64,000 nucleotides of DNA from JBPYCR01 sp051846935 (GCF_051846935.1 NZ_JBPYCS010000014.1:1-64000), one strand, 5' to 3'; shown: positions 54,922 to 63,751, counted from the stretch's first letter. Numbers and translations: made by a program. The notes: generated by a model from the letters alone, not told the origin.

Positions 54922-55407
54922 TTATTTCACCCATTTGTCCCATTTTTTACGGATACGCGCTGCCAGGAATATTCCGGTTTGAAATCTAGGGTGGTGAGAA
55001 ATGTTCCATAATGGCTGCTCGTATGTGGCATTTAAGTTGTTCATAAGTTGTTTTACTACTGTTTCGTTATTTTTATTAAAATGCAATTCAATTACCGAGA
55101 CATTTTTCATATCGTTTATTTTCTTTTCTGTACTTGTAAAGCTAAATATGAGTTTAGTCATAGGATCGGCAAACGCAGGAATGAATGTTACTGAAATATC
55201 CGCATTGTCACCGATGATAAATTTTGTGCCTTTGTTTCCTCCTCCTAAAAACAAAGCTTGTAAAGCGGGTAGTAAATAAGTTTGTTTTTTAAAGAGGATT
55301 TGTTGATTACATAAAATATGTTCAAATTGCTTGCATAGCTTTTCTGTTGATTGTCCAGCAAAGTTAGCCCATTTCGTTTTCTTTTTGCTATTTATCATTA
55401 TGTTCAC
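54922..55407 (-). CDS. conserved hypothetical protein downstream of a sodium:solute symporter
   Basis: 161 residues, soluble, basic at both ends, with a central LFLGGGNKGTKF stretch; no family recognised. GTG 55407 or ATG 55398 are possible starts; neither has a strong binding site, but the gene begins only 10 bp after the symporter stop, so coupling is likely. The predicted mixed alpha/beta composition and lack of signal peptide suggest a cytoplasmic protein possibly related to the symporter function. No function is assigned. Confidence 0.65.
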   Translation of the reverse strand: MNIMINSKKKTKWANFAGQSTEKLCKQFEHILCNQQILFKKQTYLLPALQALFLGGGNKGTKFIIGDNADISVTFIPAFADPMTKLIFSFTSTEKKINDMKNVSVIELHFNKNNETVVKQLMNNLNATYEQPLWNISHHPRFQTGIFLAARIRKKWDKWVK

Positions 55408-55417
55408 TCATCTAAGT

Positions 55418-56860
55418 TTATTTTTTATTTAGCGTAGCTGTTACGCGGTCTAGAATTTGTTTGCGTTCATCACTTGTTTTCTTTGGAAACGCATAGGAGA
55501 CAATAACAATAGCTACGATTGAAGCAATAATACCAAAGAATACTTGGGTAAAGGCAACTTCAATGATATAAAAGCATGTGATGTAGACGACTGCGCCAGC
55601 AATCATACCAGCCATAACGCCTTCTGCAGTTGTTTTTCTCCACCATGTGCCTAATATCATTGGGAAAAATAAGGATGAAGCAGCATAACCTGCAACTATC
55701 GCCGATATTTCTCCAATAATTGCTGGAGTGTTAATTGTCAAAATAACTGCAAATGCTCCGACAACGAAAATAGTAATACGGGCGAGACGAACTTCACCTT
55801 CATCGGTGATATCCTTTTTAAATAACGGAATAAATAAATCATGAACGATTGTTGAAACGGAAGCCATTAACAAGGAATCTGCGGATGACATAAGCGCGCT
55901 AAGCATGCCGGCTGCTATAATCCCTATGATGATAGGCGGAAAAAAGCTTTCCATAACTGCAATAAGGGCGAAGTCAGGGTTGTCCAAATTTGGTACGGTT
56001 AATAAAGCTACTGGAGCAACAACGAAAATCGTAAAAAAGTGAAAAATAGAATATCCTACAGTTGCGTATGTCAGTGATCTTGTTGCGACAATCTCATTCT
56101 GTGATGCAAAGACACGACTAACGACTGCTGGGAAAGCCGCCCAAGCGAATGCCCAAGTCACTAATAATCCAATTCCGCTCATGAGTTGACCAGAGGAAGA
56201 AGTGTATTGTGGTGCGACTTCTCTCACTTGGTCCCAAATGGAACCGATTCCTCCAAAGTGAACCAAGACGGTTATTCCGAGTAGTAACATCGCCCCTAAC
56301 AGTAATACCCCTTGAATGGCGTCTGTCCAAGTAACAGCCCAGAATCCACCTAACATAACATATACTACGACGATAATACCCATGACTACAATTCCAATTG
56401 TGAGGGGAATTCCTAAAATGGCACTAAAAGCGATTGCGCCACCTTTAAATTGTGGAACTAAGTAACCGAATGCATAAAAACCAAAAATGAGTGCTGCTAC
56501 GTAACGCACACGGGTGTCTGCAAAAATTTTCCCCATGTAATCTGGTAAAGTGACTGCTTCCGCTCGTCTAAATTGGGCGCCAGTTAATACTGTTGAAAGT
56601 CCAATACCTACTATCGCACCAAGAATAAACATACTCGCTTGAAAAGCACCTGAGCTGTATGCGATTCCAGCAATTCCGAGAAACGATCCCCCACTAATAT
56701 ATACGGATAAAGCGGCAGGTAAATTGATCCAAATAGGCGTCTTTCCAGATGCGATCCAATAATCCTCAACCGACTTACCTGCTAGCCTACTCGTATACCA
56801 CCCGATAATTAGTAAACCTATAAAATAGATAATAACGACAATAGTTGCTGCTATATTCAA
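55418..56860 (-). CDS. sodium:solute symporter family protein (SSS, PanF-like)
   Basis: 480 residues with about 13 membrane segments. The N-terminus has GWYTSRLAGKSVEDYWIASGKTP, and the family signature GGFWAVTWTDAIQG is in the middle with SADSLLMASVSTIVHDL further on, where serines bind Na+. TTG 56860 is chosen because AAGGAG sits 8-13 bases upstream and the N-terminus then matches SSS proteins; ATG 56944 is weak. A 61-residue membrane protein is encoded just upstream, as small partners often are in PanF-type loci. The substrate (pantothenate, carboxylate, amino acid) is unresolved. Confidence 0.9.
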   Translation of the reverse strand: MNIAATIVVIIYFIGLLIIGWYTSRLAGKSVEDYWIASGKTPIWINLPAALSVYISGGSFLGIAGIAYSSGAFQASMFILGAIVGIGLSTVLTGAQFRRAEAVTLPDYMGKIFADTRVRYVAALIFGFYAFGYLVPQFKGGAIAFSAILGIPLTIGIVVMGIIVVVYVMLGGFWAVTWTDAIQGVLLLGAMLLLGITVLVHFGGIGSIWDQVREVAPQYTSSSGQLMSGIGLLVTWAFAWAAFPAVVSRVFASQNEIVATRSLTYATVGYSIFHFFTIFVVAPVALLTVPNLDNPDFALIAVMESFFPPIIIGIIAAGMLSALMSSADSLLMASVSTIVHDLFIPLFKKDITDEGEVRLARITIFVVGAFAVILTINTPAIIGEISAIVAGYAASSLFFPMILGTWWRKTTAEGVMAGMIAGAVVYITCFYIIEVAFTQVFFGIIASIVAIVIVSYAFPKKTSDERKQILDRVTATLNKK

Positions 56861-57016
56861 TTTTAGAACTCCTTTTTTATATAGTATTAGAATAGTAGAA
56901 TAGGTGTATGATGCTTCCTGCTTTTTCCTACTCAAAAAAGCCACATAGTTGTAGTAAGGATTGGAATGTTCTTTCGTGTAAATATTTTCAACCGTTATAC
57001 ACTTAATTCAATATAT

Positions 57017-57202
57017 TCACTTTCCTTTTTCGAATAACCACTGGTGGATAACGAGGGCTATACATACAGAAAAAAAGCCTGTTAATGCGAAAAACACGGA
57101 TCCGTTAAAACCGAATATTTCAGCTGTGTAAACAAACGGTAGACAAGGAATGATTCCGGTAATAATAATGAGTGCGAGTGGTATTATTTTTGTAATTGTC
57201 AT
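57017..57202 (-). CDS. small two-helix membrane protein, symporter partner
   Basis: 61 residues with two hydrophobic segments (about 5-25 and 32-52) and a short basic tail. AAGGAGGG stands 8 bases before the ATG, stronger than most sites here, so it is a real gene despite its size. It lies 156 bp upstream of the SSS symporter on the same strand. Small two-TM proteins (DUF997/DUF3311-like, YhdT with PanF) typically accompany such symporters; which family this one belongs to I cannot tell. Confidence 0.75.
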   Translation of the reverse strand: MTITKIIPLALIIITGIIPCLPFVYTAEIFGFNGSVFFALTGFFSVCIALVIHQWLFEKGK

Positions 57203-57327
57203 TAGGATTTCCCTCCTTTATTATATGTTGTTCTCCAACAAGAGTCGGAATTTTTATATTTTTTTATACAATAATCCTATCTATTCTAGCCGATATTTAA
57301 ATATGTGGCCAGTTAATTTTTGGTAGG

Positions 57328-57590
57328 GATTGAGTCAAGTATTTGTGGGTGTTATTTTAAGAAGTAAAAAAACCTCTCTTTGTATTCGTTAATTTTAGTA
57401 TTGATTCCTACCGACCGCAGTAGATATACACTACGCTTTCCGAGGAGGCTGAAGCCGTGCCCGCGGAAAGCATCCACCTGCAGTGAACATCAATGGTGTT
57501 ATTCATGTGTATATCGTTCGAAGTAAAATTGATCACATATTATCTACTTAGATTCGTGCATCTGTTCCCCCACAAACATTTTACGCATAC
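57328..57590 (+). repeat. 263-bp MITE-like repeat, copy 2
   Basis: More than 90% identical by eye to 40134-40396, in the same orientation, with the same imperfect terminal repeats (GAGT...TTTGTGGG). It fills half of the 550-bp gap 57203-57753; apart from a terminator at 57682 nothing else is seen there. Confidence 0.85.
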
Positions 57591-57681
57591 TTTGGTAGGT
57601 CTGTATTATAATTTGTTTAGATTGGATAAGTGTTTTATAAAAAAGGGTTGAGGTACCGGAGAGTTAAGAGCAACGAGTGAA

Positions 57682-57714
57682 AAACTCCTAGTGTTTATAA
57701 CGAATCTAGGAGTT
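57682..57714 (-). terminator. terminator of the sigma-54 activator gene
   Basis: AAACTCCTAG (57682-57691) pairs with CTAGGAGTTT (57705-57714). Read on the minus strand it ends in a run of five T, about 40 bp after the activator stop. Confidence 0.8.
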
Positions 57715-57753
57715 TAATATTATATCTTTTTTATTAGTGGCTTGCTCTTACAC

Positions 57754-59124
57754 CTAAATCCCTTCTACTTCCTCATCCCAACTTTTTATTTTTTTAACGA
57801 GAGTGGAATGATGGACATTAAGTGCTTTAGCTGCTTTTCTTATAGATCCGTACTCTTGAATAGACTTTTCAATAATCATTTTTTCGTAATTTTTTACTCG
57901 GTCTTTTAAAGAAGTTACATTTTCAACGTTTGTTTTAATAAAAGAGTTTGGAAGATGGTCGGGACGAATGGTATAGTCTGGAACGGAAACGAGAACATTT
58001 TCAATTACATTTCTTAATTCTCTAACGTTTCCTGGCCAATCATACGTTTGTAGCATCGCTTTAGTTGAAGGCGCTAGTTCTTTATCGACTCGAAACTTTT
58101 TCTTCAATGCATGAAAGAAGTGTTCCGCTAATGGTTCAATATCTTCTCTTCTTTCTTTTAATGGGGGAATGGACAGTTCAACAACTTTTAGTCGATAATA
58201 CAAATCTTCTCGAAAAGAGCCTTCGTAAACTTTTTTTGTTAAATCTTGATTTGTTGCAGAAATGAAACGAATATCGAGGCGTTTTGATTTTGTCCCACCT
58301 ATTCTTTGCACTTCTTTTTCTTGAATAACTCGGAGTAGCTTTACTTGTAAGGCGAGTGGCATTTCCCCTATTTCATCAAGTAAAAAAGTGCCCTCATTTG
58401 CTAGTTCGAGTAAGCCGATTTTACCTTCTTTGTTTGCCCCTGTAAAAGCTCCAGGTTCATATCCAAATAACTCCGACTCCAATAAATTATCCGGAAGGGC
58501 GGCACAGTTTACTTTTATAATTGGTTTCTCTTTACGGTCGCTTAAATAATGAATTAAGTTAGCGATTTCTTCTTTCCCTACTCCTGAAGGCCCGGTTATT
58601 AATACATTTGTCGGAAACTCAGCAATCTGTTCCACTTTCTTAACGATGGTATGCATAACGGAGCTGTTATAAAGGATAGAAGGCTTGTCTGTATCATCCA
58701 AGTCAAATATATAACGGTAGTTTTGAATTTCTGAAAACTTTTCCGCTCGTTGCAGTTTGTTTTTTAATTCGTTTAATTGTGTAATATCGCGTACGCTCGT
58801 TATGATATATTTTATTTTTCCATCATTCATAAAGATTGGGTTTCCTGTTACAATGACATCTTTTCTTTGTTTTCCTAATTGTTGGATTAAGGATACTTCT
58901 TCTTTTCTTTCTAGCACTAAAAGAGAAACAGATTGATTAAAATAGCCTTCTTCTGTTAGGTCCTTCATATGTCTTCCAATTAATTCATCTCTGGAGAATC
59001 CTGAAATATCTTCATACGATTTATTAACGTAAAGTGTTTTTCCGCTATGATCTACGATATAAATACCATCTGAAATGAACTCTAAAATCGTATGCATTTC
59101 GTTTCGTATGTTCGTAGTTTTCAT
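57754..59124 (-). CDS. sigma-54 interaction domain transcriptional activator with PAS sensor
   Basis: About 456 residues. A PAS domain spans about 8-120 (LEFISDGIYIVDHSGKTLYVN). The AAA+ domain spans about 145-375 with Walker A GPSGVGKE, the sigma-54 contact loop GAFTGA and GTFLLDEIGEMP as Walker B. A Fis-type HTH is at the end (SIRKAAKALNVHHSTLVKKI). ATG 59124 has GAGAGGCG upstream; TTG 59148 is less likely. It is transcribed divergently from the lactonase and dehydrogenase genes, whose promoter has -24/-12 boxes, so it is their probable activator. The PAS domain may sense the lactone, its hydroxy acid, or redox state. Confidence 0.93.
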   Translation of the reverse strand: MKTTNIRNEMHTILEFISDGIYIVDHSGKTLYVNKSYEDISGFSRDELIGRHMKDLTEEGYFNQSVSLLVLERKEEVSLIQQLGKQRKDVIVTGNPIFMNDGKIKYIITSVRDITQLNELKNKLQRAEKFSEIQNYRYIFDLDDTDKPSILYNSSVMHTIVKKVEQIAEFPTNVLITGPSGVGKEEIANLIHYLSDRKEKPIIKVNCAALPDNLLESELFGYEPGAFTGANKEGKIGLLELANEGTFLLDEIGEMPLALQVKLLRVIQEKEVQRIGGTKSKRLDIRFISATNQDLTKKVYEGSFREDLYYRLKVVELSIPPLKERREDIEPLAEHFFHALKKKFRVDKELAPSTKAMLQTYDWPGNVRELRNVIENVLVSVPDYTIRPDHLPNSFIKTNVENVTSLKDRVKNYEKMIIEKSIQEYGSIRKAAKALNVHHSTLVKKIKSWDEEVEGI

Positions 59125-59150
59125 TAATCCACGCCTCTCTAATAACAAAA

Positions 59151-59250
59151 TGGTGAAAAAATTCTTAAGGTGGTGAAATTAAGAACCGAAATTATGTGTA
59201 TTGTATCATGTAGTCCACAATAAGTGGAGAATTTATTCACCGAATTAAGA
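59151..59250. promoter_or_regulatory. candidate upstream activator sites for the sigma-54 activator
   Basis: The inverted repeat TCCAC-AATAA-GTGGA (59214-59228) lies 70-80 bp upstream of the -24/-12 promoter, the normal enhancer distance. Three GGTGAA half-sites (about 59152 and 59172 on plus, 59236 on minus) surround it. Which of them binds the activator cannot be told. Confidence 0.5.
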
Positions 59251-59294
59251 AAAGTCTGATTTTATAATCGTAAGTGTGGCAGTGTTTTTGTTAA

Positions 59295-59311
59295 TTGGCA
59301 TAGTACTTGCA
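59295..59311 (+). promoter_or_regulatory. sigma-54 (SigL) -24/-12 promoter
   Basis: TTGGCAT (59295-59301), five bases, TTGCA (59307-59311), matching TTGGCAC-N5-TTGCW with one mismatch and both invariant GG and GC pairs correctly spaced. It lies about 75 bp before the lactonase start. Confidence 0.85.
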
Positions 59312-59384
59312 AGTAAATATATTGAAAGGAAAAAGAAAGGAGGCTCTGTTTTAGCAATTAATCTTATCATATGGAGGGGATAGT

Positions 59385-60233
59385 ATGGCGAATATTATTA
59401 AACCGAAACCGAAGTTATATGTTATGGACAATGGAAAGATGAGAATGGATAAAAATTTTATGGTGGCAATGCACAACCCGGCGAATGTGGACGATCCAAA
59501 TAAGCCAGCAACATTTGTAGAATTTCCTATTTATACGGTTCTAATTGATCATCCAGAGGGGAAGATTTTATTTGATACAGCATGTAATCCAAACTCAATG
59601 GGTGAAAAAGGCCGGTGGGAAGAGATGACGCAAAAAACATTTCCGTATGAAGCGAGTGAAGAATGTTATTTACCTAACCGGTTGGAGCAGCTCGGCGTTC
59701 GTCCTGAAGAAATAAAGTATGTCGTTGCATCCCATCTTCATTTGGATCATGCTGGATGCTTAGAAATGTTCACAGAAGCAAAAATTATTGTTCACGAAGA
59801 TGAATTGAATGGAACGCTTCGTTCATATGCTGATCATAATAAAGGCGGAGCCTATATATGGGCGGATATCGATGCATGGATAAAAAATCACCTGCAATGG
59901 AAAACAATTGGCAGAAATGAGGATGAGATCGAGCTTGTAGAAGGGATTAAAATATTAAATTTTGGAAGTGGACATGCATGGGGACTAATCGGTCTACACA
60001 TTGATATGCCTGAAACCGGGGGGATTATTTTAGCTTCGGATGCGGTATATTCAGCAGAAAATTATGGGCCACCAATTAAAATCCCTGGCATTATTTATGA
60101 TTCACTCGGCTATGTACAAGCGGTTGAGAAAATAAAGCGCATTCAAAAAAATACAAATTCACAAGTATGGTTTGGGCATGATTCGGATCAATTTGCCAAT
60201 TTCATTAAGTCTACAGAAGGGTATTACGAATAA
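59385..60233 (+). CDS. N-acyl homoserine/gamma-lactone lactonase family protein (metallo-beta-lactamase fold)
   Basis: 282 residues with the dinuclear metal motif His117-x-His119-x-Asp121-His122 (SHLHLDHAG), His197 (FGSGHAWG), Asp219 (LASDA) and His265 (FGHDSD). It is most similar in layout to AttM/BlcC lactonases (about 260 residues), which open acyl homoserine lactones and gamma-butyrolactone. GGAGGG precedes the ATG. Transcription is probably sigma-54 dependent. The alcohol dehydrogenase 36 bp downstream would oxidise the hydroxy acid released, as in the blc pathway, which points to lactone catabolism rather than quorum quenching. Confidence 0.88.
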   Translation: MANIIKPKPKLYVMDNGKMRMDKNFMVAMHNPANVDDPNKPATFVEFPIYTVLIDHPEGKILFDTACNPNSMGEKGRWEEMTQKTFPYEASEECYLPNRLEQLGVRPEEIKYVVASHLHLDHAGCLEMFTEAKIIVHEDELNGTLRSYADHNKGGAYIWADIDAWIKNHLQWKTIGRNEDEIELVEGIKILNFGSGHAWGLIGLHIDMPETGGIILASDAVYSAENYGPPIKIPGIIYDSLGYVQAVEKIKRIQKNTNSQVWFGHDSDQFANFIKSTEGYYE

Positions 60234-60269
60234 TCACTGGTAGTGCACTCGTAATGTGAGGTGAACGTT

Positions 60270-61394
60270 ATGAAAATAAAATCCGCTGTCTTACATGAAA
60301 TGGGATTGCCAGCTCCATATAAAAAGAGTCAGCCACTAAAAATTGAAGAACTGGAATTAAAAGAACCAGACCGCGGTGAAGTTTTAATTGAAATTAAAGC
60401 AGCCGGTCTATGTCATTCGGATTTGTCTGTTATAAATGGGAATCGACCGAGGCCGGTTCCTATGGCATTAGGTCATGAAGCTGCTGGTATTGTAGTTGAA
60501 ACAGGAGAAGGCGTTCGCAATTTTACGAAAGGCGACCATGTCGTTTGCGTATTCATTCCGAGCTGTGGCGAATGCCTTCCTTGTGCAGAGGGAAGGCCGG
60601 CATTATGCGAAGAAGGTGCGAAAGCAAATACAGATGGTAAATTACTAAGTGGAGGGCAAAAGCTTCATCGTCAAAATGAATCTGTGTATCATCATCTAGG
60701 GGTGAGTGCGTTTTCGAACTATATCGTAGCTGACCAACATTCGTTAGTTAAAGTGGATACGTCCGTTCCTTTTGAAATTATGGCCTTATTTGGTTGTGCG
60801 GTATTGACTGGTGTGGGTGCAGTAGTTAATACAGCTAAACTAAATATGGGAAGTTCCGTAGCAATCGTCGGTTTAGGCGGAGTCGGTTTAAGTGCCTTGC
60901 TCGGTGCTGTCGCTGCAGGTGCTCGTGAAATTATTGCGATAGATCTTAACGAGGATAAATTGAAGTTTGCAAAGGAGTTAGGTGCAACAGCTGTCTTTAA
61001 TTCTTCTGAGTCGTTCGTTGAGGAAGCTATCCGTAATTATTCGAATGGTGGATTGGAATATGTATTTGAAACGGCTGGTGCTGTTCCAGCTCTTGAGTTA
61101 GCTTATAAAATTACACGTCGAGGTGGGGAAACAATTACTACTGGGTTGCCACATCCAGAGCATAAAATAGCATTGCCACAAGTAACGCTAGCAGCAGAGG
61201 AAAGAACAATAAAAGGTTCTTACGTTGGTAGCTGTGTTCCGGCACGAGATATTCCGCGTTTTGTCTCCTTATACAAACAAGGTCGCTTGCCGATTGATAA
61301 GCTACTAAGTGATACGATTTCACTAGAAGAAATTAATGAAGGATTTGATCGACTGCATGCTGGTGAAGTAAATCGATTAGTTGTTAAGATGTAG
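60270..61394 (+). CDS. zinc-dependent alcohol dehydrogenase (MDR family)
   Basis: About 374 residues of the class III-like zinc alcohol dehydrogenase family. Catalytic zinc ligands are Cys in GLCHSDLS and His in LGHEAAG. The structural zinc lobe has four cysteines in PSCGECLPCAEGRPALC, and the Rossmann motif is GLGGVGLSA. ATG 60270 follows GAGGTG; GTG 60261 is weaker. It shares the sigma-54 promoter with the lactonase and would oxidise a 4-hydroxy acid or other alcohol to the aldehyde. The aldehyde dehydrogenase needed next is not in the window. Confidence 0.92.
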   Translation: MKIKSAVLHEMGLPAPYKKSQPLKIEELELKEPDRGEVLIEIKAAGLCHSDLSVINGNRPRPVPMALGHEAAGIVVETGEGVRNFTKGDHVVCVFIPSCGECLPCAEGRPALCEEGAKANTDGKLLSGGQKLHRQNESVYHHLGVSAFSNYIVADQHSLVKVDTSVPFEIMALFGCAVLTGVGAVVNTAKLNMGSSVAIVGLGGVGLSALLGAVAAGAREIIAIDLNEDKLKFAKELGATAVFNSSESFVEEAIRNYSNGGLEYVFETAGAVPALELAYKITRRGGETITTGLPHPEHKIALPQVTLAAEERTIKGSYVGSCVPARDIPRFVSLYKQGRLPIDKLLSDTISLEEINEGFDRLHAGEVNRLVVKM

Positions 61395-61472
61395 CTGACA
61401 AGTGCGACAATGGATAAAGAATGGTGGATTAAAAAAACCTGGAATTACATGCACACACGATAAGAGAAGGAT

Positions 61473-61502
61473 AAGCCTAGCGATTATTTTGAGCTAGGCT
61501 TT
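61473..61502 (+). terminator. weak hairpin after the alcohol dehydrogenase
   Basis: AAGCCTAGC (61473-61481) pairs with GCTAGGCTT (about 61493-61501), but only two or three T follow. Apart from this hairpin and the small ORF at 61642, the 470-bp gap 61395-61864 shows nothing recognisable. Confidence 0.55.
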
Positions 61503-61641
61503 CGTCATTGTTATATAATTGTACTAAAGAAATTAATTGCGAATTGTTGTCTAAATGTAAATAAATAGATATGTAGTGGTTGTTAACGTTCTAAAGCGTA
61601 CTTAACAACAGAAAAACGCTTGTTTTAAAAGGTCTTCTTTA

Positions 61642-61749
61642 ATGATCAGCTTAAAGGAAAGTATAATGGATTTATGTTCAAATGATATTTTAGTCTCCGC
61701 TTGGATTGTGTCATTTAGTTTTATACTTGTTATGTTTGGCATAAGGTGA
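61642..61749 (+). CDS. possible 35-residue membrane peptide
   Basis: ATG 61642 follows AAAAGG by about 9 bases. It opens 35 codons with one hydrophobic stretch (ILVSAWIVSFSFILVMFGI) near the C-terminus, then TGA. It stands alone between the alcohol dehydrogenase and the XRE regulator. It could be a small membrane peptide, but AT-rich DNA yields such frames by chance. Confidence 0.2.
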   Translation: MISLKESIMDLCSNDILVSAWIVSFSFILVMFGIR

Positions 61750-61864
61750 GTAATAGCATATCTTTTTCATTTTCATTCAGAATTCATAGGGTTCAAGTTG
61801 GGGTTTAACTGTACATACTTAAATCTTTCTATTTCGATCGTGCGCGATGTTCTATTTTATTCTA

Positions 61865-62401
61865 TTAATTAGCAGCATAAACGTATAATAGTTTTACTGG
61901 TTTATTAGAATTATTAAACCACGTGTGTAAAACTTTGGATTCAATATGAAAACTACTACCGGCCTCTAATAATGATTCTTCGTCTTCAACAACCAAAGTG
62001 AGTGTGCCTTCTATCACATAAACAAACTCTTGCCCGCTATGACTGGAAGGTATTTCTTTTTCTTCGTTTTGCAGTAGAATAACGAGCATAGGTTCAAAAA
62101 AAGGGTTTTCCATATTACCGGTTAAGCTTTGGTATATAAAATAAGAGTCTTTAAAATTTAAATCTTTACTTTTGCTTTTATATAGGCTGGATTTTGTCGC
62201 ATGATCGTTAAAAAAGTAGCTACGACTCACATTAAATGCTTCAGCGATACGTGATAATGATTGCAACGTTATGGAAGATTTAGACCTTTCCACTTGAGAT
62301 AAAAAGCTAATAGATAATCCTGTTCGATGTGACACTTCTTTTAATGTTAATTGCTGCTCAAGACGTAATTTCTTTATAAGTGCTCCAATATTATCCTTCA
62401 T
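61865..62401 (-). CDS. XRE family regulator with C-terminal cupin domain
   Basis: 178 residues. The N-terminal Cro/CI-type HTH (about 5-62; LTLKEVSHRTGLSISFLSQVERSKS) is joined to a small-molecule-binding cupin (about 105-175; SSHSGQEFVYVIEGTLTLVVEDEE). Such regulators control catabolic operons, for example polyamine, amino acid or sugar use. AGGAGG precedes the ATG. It is transcribed divergently from the TRAP operon beginning at 62624, with 222 bp between, and is the obvious candidate to regulate it. Confidence 0.92.
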   Translation of the reverse strand: MKDNIGALIKKLRLEQQLTLKEVSHRTGLSISFLSQVERSKSSITLQSLSRIAEAFNVSRSYFFNDHATKSSLYKSKSKDLNFKDSYFIYQSLTGNMENPFFEPMLVILLQNEEKEIPSSHSGQEFVYVIEGTLTLVVEDEESLLEAGSSFHIESKVLHTWFNNSNKPVKLLYVYAAN

Positions 62402-62503
62402 TATTACCTCCTAAATAATTTCTATAAGTGTTTGTATAATTTACATTACGTATTACTGTCTGAATGTCTAATTGTAAATTGAAGTGTTATTTAAAAAATT
62501 TTG

Positions 62504-62532
62504 TTGACTTTGTAAATATTATACTATAAAAT
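62504..62532 (+). promoter_or_regulatory. predicted sigma-A promoter of the right-edge TRAP operon
   Basis: TTGACT (62504-62509), 17 bases, TAAAAT (62527-62532). An overlapping TATAAA at 62525 gives a 15-base spacing and is less likely. It lies 92 bp before the TTG start. Confidence 0.6.
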
Positions 62533-62623
62533 AATTCAAAACGTTTATACTTTTCGGAAAATTTATTAATAGTTGGAGAATTATCGGTTGTAACGGAATA
62601 AAAATAAAAGGAGTGTGAAGCTG

Positions 62624-63682
62624 TTGAAGAAAAGTGTTGCTGTCCTATTTATGATTTTTGTACTGCTCCTAATCCTAATTAGTGCTTGTGCTGGCAAAAA
62701 TTCTAGTACAGATAGTACGAGTAGTTCAGGTACAGATGATACGAGTAATACAAAGTCAAACGAAATAGTAGAGCTAAGATTAGGCCATGCCGTACAGGGG
62801 GAAAATCACCCGTATCATATGGCTGCTAGACACTATGTAGAATTAGTAGAAGAGAAATCGGATGGTGAGATTCGTATTGAAGTTTTCCCAGGCGGCCAGC
62901 TTGGTGAGGAATTGGATATGTTGGAAATGGTGCAAAATGGAACGTTGGACGGTGCTTTAATTTCCGCATCTATCTTTAGTGGGTCGACGCCAGTAATGGA
63001 TGGATTAACAATTCCTTTCTTATTTGATAATTATTCAACTTTTAATGAAGCATTAAAAACGGATGTTGCGCAAGAAATGCTTAATAGCTTGGAAGATTTA
63101 CAGTTAAGGGGATTAGGGATTAATAACGCAGGTATGAGACATGTTGGCAGTAACGTAGCACCGGTGGAAAATCCGGAAGATTTTACTGATTTAAAAATTC
63201 GAGTGATGGAAAGCCCATTAATGTTGGATATTTTTGATACGCTCGGTGCAAATCCGACACCAATGGCTTATGGTGAGCTTTATAGCGCATTACAAACAGG
63301 CGTAATCGACGCACATGAGACAAACTTAATTACATTTACCGATGAAAACTTTCATGAAGTGACAGAGTATATTTCATTATTAAGTATATATCCTACACCA
63401 AATATTAATATAATGAATTTATCAACTTATAACGAGCTTTCAGACGAACAAAAACAAATTTTAACTGAAGCCGGACATGAAACCTCTACTTGGATTGTTG
63501 AACAAATGGAAGAAATCGATAAAAAGGCGTTAAAAGAGTTGAATGAATTAGATAAAAATATTAACGAGATTGAGGATATGCAGCCATTTATTGATAAAGT
63601 TCAGCCTGTTTATGAAGAATATGGCAATAAGCATCCGCTAATAAAAGAGTTTATTACAGAAGTAGAAAATATTAAAAACTAA
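62624..63682 (+). CDS. TRAP transporter substrate-binding lipoprotein (DctP type)
   Basis: About 352 residues. The signal peptide has lipobox L-I-S-A-C (Cys about 22), then a Ser/Thr-rich linker. The DctP domain has FPGGQLGEELDMLEMVQNGT, FTDLKIRVMESPLMLDIFDTL and GVIDAHETN. TTG 62624 is preferred because AAAGGAG lies 10 bases upstream; GTG 62615 would be too close. Arg in KIRVM is the usual carboxylate contact. A hairpin and a DctQ gene follow. Confidence 0.92.
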   Translation: MKKSVAVLFMIFVLLLILISACAGKNSSTDSTSSSGTDDTSNTKSNEIVELRLGHAVQGENHPYHMAARHYVELVEEKSDGEIRIEVFPGGQLGEELDMLEMVQNGTLDGALISASIFSGSTPVMDGLTIPFLFDNYSTFNEALKTDVAQEMLNSLEDLQLRGLGINNAGMRHVGSNVAPVENPEDFTDLKIRVMESPLMLDIFDTLGANPTPMAYGELYSALQTGVIDAHETNLITFTDENFHEVTEYISLLSIYPTPNINIMNLSTYNELSDEQKQILTEAGHETSTWIVEQMEEIDKKALKELNELDKNINEIEDMQPFIDKVQPVYEEYGNKHPLIKEFITEVENIKN

Positions 63683-63697
63683 GGAAAGCAGATAAAT

Positions 63698-63717
63698 GGG
63701 ATAAGAAAGTTCTTATC
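63698..63717 (+). terminator. intercistronic hairpin after the TRAP binding protein gene
   Basis: GGATAAG (63698-63704) pairs with CTTATCC (63711-63717) around a six-base loop and runs into six T. Full termination is unlikely because the permease continues the operon 35 bp later; partial attenuation is suggested. Confidence 0.6.
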
Positions 63718-63751
63718 CTTTTTATCTATTGTTTCAAGCGGGGGGATAAGT

